A stretch of 64,000 bases of DNA from Dillenia suffruticosa (Eukaryota > Streptophyta > Magnoliopsida > Dilleniales > Dilleniaceae), in assembly GCA_033439265.1 (NCBI GenBank), contig JAVTVX010000004.1, positions 14,397,701-14,461,700 of the forward strand. The letters are read 5' to 3'. Both the position numbers and the translations under genes were made by a program. This document shows positions 12,540-21,992 of this stretch, in pieces (position 1 is the stretch's first letter; every line of letters starts with the position of its first letter). The notes beneath the pieces are model-generated. The model saw nothing but the letters and a program-made list of their open reading frames with translations. It had not been told where the DNA came from and made no database searches.

Positions 12540-12551
12540 ACTCTAATACCA
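12540..12551 (-). promoter_or_regulatory. Primer binding site of copia F, initiator tRNA-Met type
   Basis: Reads TGGTATTAGAGT on the minus strand, one or two changes from TGGTATCAGAGC. It lies immediately inside the right LTR, which makes that the 5' LTR and confirms minus orientation. Confidence 0.7.
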
Positions 12552-12552
12552 A

Positions 12553-12980
12553 ATAAAACACAATCTAGAATCGATGTGTAAGAATTAGAACACCATAGAG
12601 GTATACTTGTTTGTTTGTCAGCCATAGTCAAAACACTGCGGAAGCAAAGTTAATCTTTTGAAAGCAAGTTGAATGGTTTTTGTCTTCCTCTTCGATCTTG
12701 ACAAGATGGCGGCTCTCAATGGATAGGTAACCCTATGTTCAAGTGAAGAAGGGACCTAGCTAATATTTGATGTATTATTGAAACTAAAGTTGCCTCCCCA
12801 TAAAAGTATGGGTGTGAGAGCAAAGATGTGCAAAGCCCTATTTTACAACTTTGATCACTCAAAACTTTTACAAGCTTTTGTGCTTGTCTTATATTAGGAC
12901 TAAATTTATCAGTCTGCTTTTATTAAAACCCAGAATCAACAATTAATTGTAGCCTACTCAATAGAAAATTCCTATAGGAG
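12553..12980 (-). repeat. Right (5') LTR of copia element F
   Basis: Shares about 300 bases with the truncated left LTR at 7335-7690, in the same order and orientation. Its inner edge follows the primer site. The exact first base (TG near 12575 or a decayed end near 12553) cannot be decided because the matching part of the left copy is lost. Outer edge is about 12975-12985, where similarity stops. Confidence 0.7.
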
Positions 12981-12985
12981 AAATA

Positions 12986-13329
12986 AGAGATAGCTATTTA
13001 GAAAAGGACTTCTGGCCATGAGAGCAAAGGCTTGCATGCGGAGTTGGAGAGAAAGGGAAGACAAGGAAAGAGATTGATAGAAAAGGATAGCATTGTCAGA
13101 GAGAACGAGATGAAATAAGAAATGAAATTGTCGATAAGAGATAGAGAGTTGTTTTAAAGGTGTTAGTAAAAGGAGAGATGTAAAGGGTTTTGGTGGGAAG
13201 ATGAAAAGTCAAAAGTTAGTAACGGCCCAAAAGAAAGTGCAAAACAAATTCTTTTTCTTTTCTTTTCTTTTTTGTTACAATGGGATTTCTTGATCATGGG
13301 TTTGGGGAGTGGGATCTGGCCATTAGGCT
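12986..13329. other. Unassigned purine-rich stretch
   Basis: GA-rich on the plus strand (many GAGAGA and AAGGAAAG runs), ending in a T-rich run near 13250. No reading frame of note and no match to the other repeats in the window. It could be host intergenic DNA or the leader of an older element. Confidence 0.3.
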
Positions 13330-13860
13330 ATCCCCTTGTAAACATCACAAAATTTGTGATGAAGGTAAAAGGGCATCACAAATGTATTAATTAGGCTTTG
13401 ATATTGCAAATAGGCAAGCATCACAAAATGCATCACAAGTCAATTAATGATGTCTTTTGCCATTCTTCTTGTGATGCCAACAAAAGTTCACATTTATGAG
13501 AAAATTAATTGTATTAGCAATGATATGAGCACGTCACTATGTGTGTCGTAACCCGCAGGTTGGGATTCGCATAGCGATGTTTTTTGCAACACCAACAACC
13601 TTCATTGCAAAGTGCATTGCAAATCATACTTCGATGACTTTGCAAAGGCATGTGCACCGTAAACTTTTGAACTGATGGATTCATTGATTTGATGTTTATT
13701 TTGCAATGTCAACATCTGTGATTCAAAAGAATTTTTGATATAACAAGTTAACATCCAGGCATTCAAATTGACGTCCACGCATTACATCATGAATGGCATC
13801 ACAAATGGCATTGTGGAAGAGATCTTTATGTATCTTACCTTATAGATAAAATTTGTATTA
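13330..13860. mobile_element. CACTA-like subterminal repeat field
   Basis: A run of short direct and inverted copies of GCATCACAAA / TTTGTGATGC and looser forms (GCATTGCAAA, TTTGCAATG). The densest parts are 13340-13470 and 13560-13810; one place reads ACATCACAAAATTTGTGATG, a near-perfect palindrome. Dense 10-base repeats in both orientations are typical of the subterminal regions of CACTA (En/Spm) transposons, where transposase binds. No CACTA terminus or transposase was found, so the family is a guess and the edges are approximate. Confidence 0.4.
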
Positions 13861-14312
13861 GAAAAATAATGTTTAAAAATTAGATTTCATTATATATATA
13901 TATATCATTTTATGAAAAAAAAAAACATATTATTAAAATAATATTTGTTACTAAAATCTTCATCTTACAACCATAAGGTATTTACAAAAAATTGTTCAAT
14001 TTTATATTAAAATTTAGAATGAGTTAATTTGGGTGACAATTTAGAACCATAACAAAAGCCAAGATTGTTGAGCAAATGAGTTGAATGAATTAATTTGTTG
14101 AAATCGATGACAAAAATACATTTCCTTTCAAGATCAAATAAAGTTAGTTATACTGATTAAAAATCAAAATGTTCGGGCTCATTTTCGTCTTCATCTTCAT
14201 GTATATCATAGATTGAATTATATACCCTTGATTTTCATCATCTATTTAATCTCATAAAATTTTATTGATCTCAATATCCACCGTACTTATTATCCTAGTA
14301 GAATCTTACAAG
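13861..14312. other. AT-rich DNA, nothing recognised
   Basis: Contains a short (AT)n run near 13890 and several T/A tracts. No gene, RNA or repeat family identified. It is the left flank of copia element B. Confidence 0.4.
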
Positions 14313-14317
14313 CTAGA

Positions 14318-14847
14318 TAAATGATTTATTAGACTACATGTGCATACGGAAGCGTATTAAATGAAAAGTTTGGAATTTTGGTATAAATACCTCATTATGT
14401 AGGATTACAATAAATCAATCGAACCACGAACTTCATCGTACAAATCACCTCAGTCAGGATGGCAATCACGAAACGAACCACCACCACTTTTCCACGACAC
14501 CTCAACCCTAAGTCCGGTGTACCCAATGACGGAAGAAATTTTCATACGTGAAAATTTCTCGAGCCCTCGATTAATTTCTCAAACTAATTTCTCTCTCAAC
14601 ATACCTCTTTATTGATCTCGGCTATACCCTTCTCAAGAAAAATGAGAGAGATCGATTGCATTCAAGAATTTGTGCAATGTTTGCTGAAGAAATCGTGGCT
14701 TGCTTTTGCCGACCAAATAACCAAAAAGTACTTGGAGAGAGAGGGAGAGAATCCTTGGAGAGAAAGGGATCCAAGTGAGTTATGGGTGGTTGTCATTTGG
14801 GATAACTATCCTTGACATATGTCCACGTGGGCATATAACTTCAAATA
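14318..14847 (-). repeat. 3' LTR of copia B
   Basis: 530 bases, the same length as the right LTR and collinear with it. The first bases TAAATGATTT correspond to TGAAGAATTT in the right copy, so the terminal G has mutated. Inner end reads CTTCAAATA against CTTCCAACA. A small open frame here (14612-14815) recurs in the right LTR as 21764-21955; it is LTR sequence and not a separate gene. Confidence 0.92.
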
Positions 14848-14860
14848 TCCCTCACTTGCA
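14848..14860 (-). promoter_or_regulatory. Polypurine tract of copia B
   Basis: TCCCTCACTTG on the plus strand gives CAAGTGAGGGA on the element strand, directly against the 3' LTR. This is where plus-strand DNA synthesis would be primed. Confidence 0.65.
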
Positions 14861-16000
14861 CACGAGGGCATTTTATATCCATCATAAGATCACAACTCAT
14901 GCAATCTACTACATCACCCTCTTGGACTTTCATACAAGATTGGGCGTCATGTGACCGGCGAGTATATCTTCAAGCAAAGACTTCTCGAACACCTGTTAAG
15001 ATAATTGAGGAGTCATCGTTAGTACTAAAAAGAATTCGTTGTACCCTAGAATCAACGCAATTATATCCATTGAGCTACTTTCCTCATTAAAAGTGATCCT
15101 CAATCATTTGTTCGCTTGTATATTCACTAATATATTTGAATTCCAATATGGATTAATATAACAAGTCGACCGGTGAATACAACACCATGATATAATGCTG
15201 ATTGGTCTTGCTTTCATGCTACTAACTTTCAATCTCATCTTAGCTGCTTTCCTAGGCATACACCGCCAAACTAAATCAACCATGGTTTCTTGGTGATATG
15301 ATAAAGTAGCAACACCAAAATAAAATCTCAAGAGACAGACAAAAGTCGGTACAACAAATCCTTTCCAATGGATCTCGGGTCTCACACAGTGGAAACAGGG
15401 ATCTCTAATCATACTATCGTCTCAAATAATAACTCCCACTATCCCTTGGTCGTCTTATCACATGCGGTATGAAACACGTACCACAGTGTTATTCCCTCAT
15501 TTCTCAAAAAGGCATATGTCAAATTTCTCTAATACTGTGTAGATATGGGTCTCAGTCTACATAAGACTTTACCCTAGAGATATCAGAGAGAGTATCTCAG
15601 AGATAATATCACTTGATGTAAGTGATATCCAAGATCTCAAACCTGGCTACTCATAGGCAACATGGATATGGGTATGTCCATATCGGTCATATCACATATG
15701 ACCTCATCCTAAAAATATATCGGGACTACTTATGTTCTAGCAGGGCCACTCTCAAGACCTCTTACGACTAAAAACCGTCTCATCTCTGCTTATTCAGAGC
15801 TGGAGGTGGTTACTTGTGTGAAAGAGTCAACCACGTCTACCTGACATATCTTTTATCATAACTTACTAATAATATATGATAATAAACACGTGCAAGAAAT
15901 CTACTTGTGATCATATACAATGCACATATGTCATATATGTCAATAAACATCACAATCAATATATAGTAAGAAATGTCAAAATACATATAAACTCAATGCT
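14861..16000 (-). other. Long 3' region of copia B with a conserved short frame
   Basis: About 1.1 kb lies between the end of pol and the purine tract, long for a copia element. It holds a 102-codon minus-strand frame at 15104-15412 whose middle, LLRFYFGVATL through TMVDLVWRCMPRKA to LKVSS, recurs in copia E at 49061-49303. DNA similarity between the two 3' regions is also clear outside the frame. Whether the frame is translated is unknown; shared ancestry of a 3' untranslated region would explain it too. Confidence 0.5.
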
Positions 16001-16660
16001 TCCATTTGTCTCCCAAAGGAATCTCTCACAGTGGGTTTAGTGAAGGGATCAGCCACCATCCTGTATAAAACTGTACTCAAATATCACTACACACTTTTCG
16101 GTGATATCTCTCACAAAACGGTATCTGGTATCAATGTATTTGGTCTTTCTGTGATATTTAAGATTTCAGTTGTAGGCAATGACGACCTAATTATCACTAT
16201 AAATCATTATTGGTCTCTCACTATCTGCCACAACCTCTAAGTCATCCATAAATCTCTAAAACCAAATATTCTCCTGAACTGCCACTGAGCTTCCACTAAG
16301 TATGTCGCAGGTTCAATCTCTATCATAAATAGAGATACACAGATTTGTTTCTTGCTTCTTCAAGATATGGTACCATTTATTGAGTAAAACAACAAAACTT
16401 ATGTCGATTTGCGTCTATCCAGATCACCACCCCAATTAGTGTCTGAATATCCAACGAAACGTAAATTACCTTCTCCATAACATAAGAAGACGTCCGCAAT
16501 TCATTTGAAATATCTCAGAATCCTTTTCACTACTCTCCAGTGATCCCTTTCAGGATTTGATTGATACCTACTTACAGATCGATTGCAAAACAAATGTCTG
16601 ATTGTGTATACCTCATCGTATACACAAGACTGTACATTGCATTTGCATAAGGGATTTTAC
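16001..16660 (-). pseudogene. Copia B RNase H domain
   Basis: The minus strand shows the C-terminal end of Pol: a DPFTKPTVRDSFGRQMEALS-like tail near 16000-16060, an RSSLP/NDNLI-type stretch near 16190 and the CDNKSA-type region broken by stops. Near 16590-16660 is the YANAMYSLVYTMRYTQSDI block that joins RT to RNase H. Many stops make this a relic. Assignment depends on order and on these short matches. Confidence 0.65.
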
Positions 16661-17530
16661 TGATTTCCCTTATTTCTTCCTAAGATATAGGGTACATTTC
16701 AAGATTCAGGTCTTTGCATTTAGCGATAAAAGTATCAATGGGTTGTATTTGTTTATCTCGAATGCTCAAGAATCTTCCTGATGTAGGACTCTTGTTAAAG
16801 AGTCAATATCGTTCTCGAGCAATCCCTCTAGATCCTTACTCCGAGAATGAATTAAACATCACATATGTTCTTCTTGTCAGAACTCAACAATAATTATATT
16901 TGAATGGTCATTAGATACTCTCTATTACTTCTAGCCAACAGAATATCACACACATATAAGAACATGATTACAAAAAGAGTCACTTGAACATTTCAGACAG
17001 ATACAATGATCCTACTCGATCATTTTAAAACCATAAAATATCACATTCTCGTGAAATTTCATGTACCATTACCTGGATGAGTGCTTTAAGCCATATGTCG
17101 ACTTCCAAATTTGACAGACCTTATCCACCTAACCTACTAGAATGAACCCAGAGGGTTGCTCCATGTAGATCTACTCATCAAAAACTTCCATTTACGGAAG
17201 GTGGTTTTGACGTCTATCTAGTGTAACTCCAAATCCATGTTCGCGACAATCACTAAAGGTAAACAAATCGAGATAAATTAGACTACGACTCTTCGGTAAT
17301 CCAACCCCTTAGTCTGATTATAACCCTTGGTTACCAAATGGATTTTATACCTCTCCATCGATCCGTCGACTTTTCTCTTGACCTTGAGAACTTTCTTGTT
17401 CCCAATGGTCCTTTTAACCTTAGACAAATCAACTAGGTACTCGAGAACTTACTCGTTCTCAATGGTCTTTCTGTCCTTAGGCAGATCAACTAGGTCCCAG
17501 ACCCTATTGATTTTTATTGACTCCCTCTGT
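16661..17530 (-). pseudogene. Copia B reverse transcriptase
   Basis: Starting near 17500 on the minus strand: a TWDLVDLPKDRKTIENE block, then a second EYLVDLSKVKRTIGNKKVLKVKR block, KVDGSMERYKIHLVTKGYNQTKGLDY, VIVANMDLELH and IDVKTTF. These are the N-terminal finger and first palm motifs of Ty1/copia RT; the Asp in IDVK is the first catalytic residue. The LVDLP-TIGNK motif is present twice because of a 57-base in-frame tandem duplication at 17388-17501. The part toward 16900 that should carry YVDD is disrupted. Confidence 0.75.
17388..17501 (-). repeat. 57-base in-frame tandem duplication in copia B RT
   Basis: Units 17388-17444 and 17445-17501, both beginning GAACTT(T/A)CT(T/C)GTTC on the plus strand, then CAATGGTC and AGATCAACTAGGT-like sequence. 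The period of 57 is exactly 19 codons, so the entry motif of RT (LVDL...TIGNK/TIENE) appears twice in the same frame. One unit carries a stop. Confidence 0.8.
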
Positions 17531-17639
17531 TCATCTATGGTTTTTAATAAATGGTTCTTTACAAAAACCCACGGGAGTCTCTAGGACTATTTTAAATTTC
17601 TTATCGTCCTCAAGAGTTACAAAGAGTGTCTTACCCTCA

Positions 17640-18075
17640 TTTGAGAAGCGATGTTTTAAGTACGCGCTCTCAATACTTCTACGAGGAGAGAGAACCTCTT
17701 TACCTGTAAATAGATTGCTACCACTAGAATCAAAATCTGTAATGGGTTCTCGTGTCCCACTACTGGGCTCACCTGAATCACTAGATTCATCCATCTTATG
17801 AAAGTAAAGTCCTGATCGACTTCACCTCTCGACGGATCGCTCCCATTAGGATGAAAATCCTTAATCAGTTCTTCGGTCATGTCGCTGAGCTCACCAGAGT
17901 CACTAGACTCATCCATCTCATAGCAAGTAAATTCTAGATTAATTTACCTTTTGATGGATTGGTCCCACTGGGATCAAGATGCATAATGGATTTTAGTATC
18001 CCACCATGGGACTCGCTTGAGCTACCGATCTCACCTAAGCCTCCGGGCTCATCCATCTCATAGAAGGTAAACTCC
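17640..18075 (-). repeat. Three diverged tandem repeats in the integrase-RT linker of copia B
   Basis: On the plus strand, CTCATCCATCT(C/T)AT recurs around 17787, 17909 and 18049, each followed by an AAGTAAA-like tail, giving units of about 122 and 140 bases. In translation each unit reads roughly (L/D)FTFYEMDES-SDSGE..., then an ITDF/IKDF piece, then a GS(N/D)PS-GE close. The repeats are acidic and serine-rich and occupy the variable linker between integrase and RT. Spacing is not a multiple of three, so the present copies lie in different frames; indels came later. Confidence 0.75.
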
Positions 18076-18289
18076 AGATTTATTTCACTTCTCCTAGGGA
18101 AATCATTTTCAAGAGATGTGATATCACGAGATTCAATCTCAGTAATAGTGTCATTTGTATACTCAGCTAAGAACACATGCCCTCTGAAGTGTTCTAAATA
18201 TCTTATCAAGGATACATATCTTTTCTCGTAGGCCTCACTTGCCGTATGGATGCAAGAAATCATGACATACATGGCACAACCCCATGACC

Positions 18290-18960
18290 TCAAGTGGCTA
18301 AAGTCAGATTATCTCCCTATTCAAAGCTCACATAGGGTACTGACTGTAGATTTTGATGGGACACCGTTAAGGACGTAGGCTGCAGTCAATAAATCATCTC
18401 CCCAATGGAAGATAGACAAATTAACCTATGCCATCATGGTTCTCAACATCTCCAATAAAGTTCTATTCCTTCTTTCGCTACTTTGTTTGCTAAGGAGTAA
18501 TAGGAATAATTAGATGTCTCATAATTCCTTTTTCAGAATAGAGCTCTCTAAATTGTTTAGACAAATACTCGCGTTGTCGACCGGTTCTGAGAGTCTTCAC
18601 TCTCAAGTCAACTGATCCTCAATCTCACTAATAAATTTTCTAAAACATTCTAATGTCTCATATTTTTGTGAGATCAGATAGACGTAACCAAAACGCGTGT
18701 AATTATCTATAAACGGAATAAAGCACACAAACCTTATTTCAGGGCTCTCATGCTCATAAGGCCATAGATATTAGAGTCGACTAATTGCAATAAAGTCTTA
18801 GATCTCATTGCCTTACCAAATGGTTTTCTTGTCATTTTTGCCAGTTAGGCAAAAAATTCACATAGAGACAACTCGACCCTAGTTATCAAGTCTAACAGAC
18901 CACTTGCTGTTAATCGGTTCAACTTCTCTTACTCTATGTATCCAAATCTTCTATACCATA
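18290..18960 (-). pseudogene. Copia B integrase region
   Basis: Lies between the pre-integrase block (18929-19135) and the repeated linker. A post-core block around 18350-18480 reads K-RNFIGDVENHDGIG-FVYLPLGR-FIDCSLRP with stops, matching the SFWGEALxTAAYILNRVP neighbourhood; a core piece near 18680-18830 (FIDNYTRFGYVYLI-like, then KPFGKAMRS) matches the first catalytic Asp region. The triad cannot be followed in full. It would have inserted element DNA into the genome. Confidence 0.65.
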
Positions 18961-19179
18961 TATTTATATCATCATCTATGCAGTCGAATGTAAAGGTAAT
19001 AGAAGAATAACAAGAAATACCATTAAAAGGAATAACATGCAATGTATACAATCCATTAAGGACGAAACCAGAACAAATGAAATAACTGTCGTAACTAATA
19101 GAAACATTAGAGTTTCCAAAACAAAAGCGAAGCATATCCTCGGCAATCCAAACAAAGTATTAAAATTAGAATCCGTCAA
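18929..19179 (-). pseudogene. Copia B protease tail and GAG-pre-integrase block
   Basis: The minus strand reads SNFNTLFGLPRICFAFVLETLMF in one frame and continues in another as GFVLNGLYTLHVIPFN, then DDDINIWYRRFGYIE. The last piece is the WHxRLGHI signature that precedes copia integrase. Two overlapping open frames (18929-19135, 18976-19179) show a frame change in the middle. Confidence 0.75.
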
Positions 19180-19379
19180 ATATCAAGAGCTGTAAGGAAC
19201 GTCATTTAAATACAGAGTTTCGCCACATTGCAACTCCAACTTGCAAGTGTGAATCCCTCTACTGACGACAAATGTTTCGTTCCTTACTAAATCCTCTTAA
19301 CCTAAGAATTCATTTAGCGGAACTTTACGTACGCACTTCTGTCTTGAGTTACATGGTTGATGACTCTTGAGTATACTAT

Positions 19380-20350
19380 CCACTAAGGAGAAAAATCAGT
19401 GAGTATTACAATAGATAACACAAATCTTAAACTACGTAAAGAAGAAGGACATTCCTTCCACTCGTCACAGTCAATGAGCGAAATGACCAAGACTACTTCA
19501 GGCATAACACTTTGCATCGGTCTTATCAAATTCTTTCTACTTGCGCTTTTGTACTTTGCTATCGGATTTCTCGAATGGTTTCATCTTACCTAGATCTTGG
19601 GTCTTCTTCTCATATTTATGCTATTCGTTACGTACGATGGGAGTTCTTATTCTACTTCGCTGCATAAGCATGACCTAAATGTGACCTAGTCGCCTCCAGA
19701 CGCTCATTCTCAAGCTCAGAGTACCTACTCACATCAGTAAAAGTACGAATACTTTCATCAGAATTGAGATAGGTTTTCATGATCTTCCATGAATCAGACT
19801 AAAGATTGGATCATATCCGGTACTTGAACTTCATCCAAAATAGGCTCACCAGCATCCTCATCTCTGTGATCATACTCGACATTTATATCAAATGTGCATC
19901 ATTGTATGATCAACCCCTTTTATTTTAAGTTATAAACTTATAATTTGCATTCTCACCTCAGAAGCTGAAAGAGAACCGTAATGCTCCTTTAGAGCGAGCT
20001 TAACCGACATAACCAAAGGATTACTCATAGACCTGGATCAAGTTATTGTGCTTTCCATTGATAAGGATTGCCCTAATTTAGCTATCCTTTTTTTTCAACG
20101 TATAATAGACTTCATTGTTTCGTTTATACTGAGGTGTGGTACCCTCCCTGGCATTCACCAACTTATACCTCAGAATTTTCATATAAATCTTGTTTCTTGA
20201 GAATAAACTAAATCTAGTGGTATAAAATCTTACATTTGACACCATTCAGTTTATCATCTTTGCAAAAATTTATTACGACAGTTTTCTATACAGTTAAAGA
20301 GATTTTAGTGATTAATTGACGCTTATTCTTACATTTTGTGTACCTTTTGA
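19380..20350 (-). pseudogene. Copia B gag (heavily decayed)
   Basis: Position between leader and pre-integrase and scattered matches identify this as gag: a DDKLNGVKCKILYH-like opening near 20260, EPILDEVQVPDMIQSL near 19830, and a basic stretch near 19560-19640 where the nucleocapsid should be. I could not find a complete C-X2-C-X4-H-X4-C knuckle. Stops are frequent. Confidence 0.5.
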
Positions 20351-20509
20351 ATCAATAAATCCCAAATAATTCGAGTATAGACCCTAATTTGAATGCATGA
20401 ATCAACAGATATCATATACTACAAACCGAAATCGCATCTCACTATTCGAAGTTAGATTCGGTACACAAAAACATACAAAAAATCACAAATGTGAATTTGG
20501 GACCCTCAG

Positions 20510-20960
20510 AAATTTCAAAAAAGTCAATCTGGCATGACATCAAGCACCGCCAGAGGTCCCACGTGCCGCCACGCGTTAGCGGCGCTTAGCTAAGCCACCT
20601 CACGCACTAGCAGCAGCACGCTGCACACGCCAGACGCGCAGAGTGTCTGGTACACGCCTGTACATGCGCTGTAGAATGCTGTTGCAAGTGCAGAATGCAC
20701 AACGCGTCCTGCACTCGCATTCACAAGCGGAGTGGGTCGCGACCCCGGTCGGGGACTCGGGTCGGTTAGAAGGTCCGGGTCGTAACTGATCCGGATATCC
20801 AGATCCTGTTCACGCGCCTTCAAAGCACGTTAACTGAACTCTCCTGCTTCCAGGAGACTCACACTCCTTTTTGGCATGTGAACGGCATACGCCAGTGGGT
20901 TAGGTCTGGTCTTCTTAACCCGACGGGTTTGTAACCGGGTCCTTTCGACCCTACTGCTGG
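20510..20960 (-). other. GC-rich block in the leader of copia B
   Basis: A sharp change to high GC and many CpGs inside otherwise AT-rich DNA, between primer site and gag. Repeated GGGTC(G/C) and CCGGGTC words occur at 20730-20790 and 20900-20945. A 77-codon minus-strand frame (20590-20823) is open but resembles nothing I know and is likely a by-product of composition. It could be a structured leader or captured host sequence. Confidence 0.6.
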
Positions 20961-21444
20961 AAAATGCTTTTCCGACAGGAATTTCACACAGATTTCACCA
21001 GAAAACTACAATTAAACTTCTAAAATCATCCTAAACATGATTTATTGGAATATTTGAGCCCCTAAACTTGGCCATTTTAAAGTCCCTTTCACGGCCCTCC
21101 GCAGTAAACATAGGAAATCGATTTTTCGGTGACCAAAATATGCAATTCATATGTCAAAATGTAGATCAAGGCATAAGGAACACAAATATACCAATTTCAT
21201 AGATCAATTCACCCTCTGTACTGATAGATCTAAGGTTTTGCATCCATAGGGTCGAAAACTTCGATCAAACTTTTCATGACCTTAATATGCTAAAAAAATT
21301 CAACAAAAAACCATGGATCATAGGCATTCTTGTGGTGTTCTTGGATTCACGAAACTCATCCATGATTCAGATCCTAAATTTTATGCCCTATACATTTTAT
21401 ATCCAAAAAATTTCGAATAAATTTTTTTAAGTAAATCCAACGCA

Positions 21445-21456
21445 GCTCTGATACCA
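21445..21456 (-). promoter_or_regulatory. Primer binding site of copia B
   Basis: Reads TGGTATCAGAGC on the minus strand, a perfect complement to the 3' end of plant initiator tRNA-Met, one base inside the 5' LTR. Confidence 0.92.
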
Positions 21457-21457
21457 A

Positions 21458-21987
21458 TGAAGAATTTATTAGACTTCATGCGCATGCGGAAGCATATTAA
21501 ATGAAAAGTTTTGAATTTTGGTATAAATAGCTCATTATATAGGATTACAATAAATCAATCAAACCGCGAACTTCATCGTACGAATCGCCTCGGTCGGGAT
21601 GGTAATCACGAAACGAAACACCACCACTTTTCCACGACACCTCAACCCTAATTCCGGTGTACCCAATGACGGAAGAAATTTTCATACATGAAAATTTCTT
21701 GAGCCCTCGATTAATTTCTCAGACTAATTTCTCTCTCAACATACCTCTCTATCGATCTCGGCTATGCCCTTCTCAAGAAAAATGAGAGAGATCGATTGCA
21801 TTCAAGAATTTGTGCAATGTTTGCTGAAGAAATCGTGGCTTGCTTTTGCCGACCAAGCAACCAAAAAGTACTCGGAGAGAGAGGGAGAGAATCCTTGGAG
21901 AGAGAGGGATCCAAGTGAGTTATGGGTGGTTATCATTAGGGATAACCACACTTGACATATGTCCACGTGGGCATATAACTTCCAACA
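21458..21987 (-). repeat. 5' LTR of copia B
   Basis: 530 bases, TGAAGAATTT...CTTCCAACA on the plus strand (TG...CA on both). It would carry the promoter. A TATATAAT on the minus strand at 21535-21542 is a reasonable TATA box; in the other LTR the same place reads ATTATGTA and is damaged. Confidence 0.92.
21535..21542 (-). promoter_or_regulatory. Candidate TATA box in the 5' LTR of copia B
   Basis: TATATAAT on the element strand, about 80 bases before the primer site. This would leave a short R-U5. Position and sequence only; no transcript evidence. Confidence 0.4.
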
Positions 21988-21992
21988 CTAGA

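Larger units (their letters stand above)
14313..21992 (-). mobile_element. Ty1/copia element B with target duplication CTAGA
   Basis: A structurally complete element of 7670 bases (14318-21987) flanked by CTAGA at 14313-14317 and 21988-21992. It has two 530-base LTRs, a primer site next to the right LTR, a purine tract next to the left LTR, and gag, protease, integrase, RT and RNase H remnants in copia order on the minus strand. Coding regions are full of stops, so it can no longer move by itself. By eye the LTRs differ at roughly 5 to 10 percent of positions, implying an old insertion. Confidence 0.93.

Noticed and set aside
14612..14815. 67-codon frame repeated at 21764-21955, suggesting a duplicated small gene
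   Set aside because: It lies in the two LTRs of copia B and is duplicated only because the LTRs are.
20590..20823. 77-codon Arg/Pro-rich protein gene
   Set aside because: GC-rich DNA gives long open frames by chance; no homology and no conserved start context.
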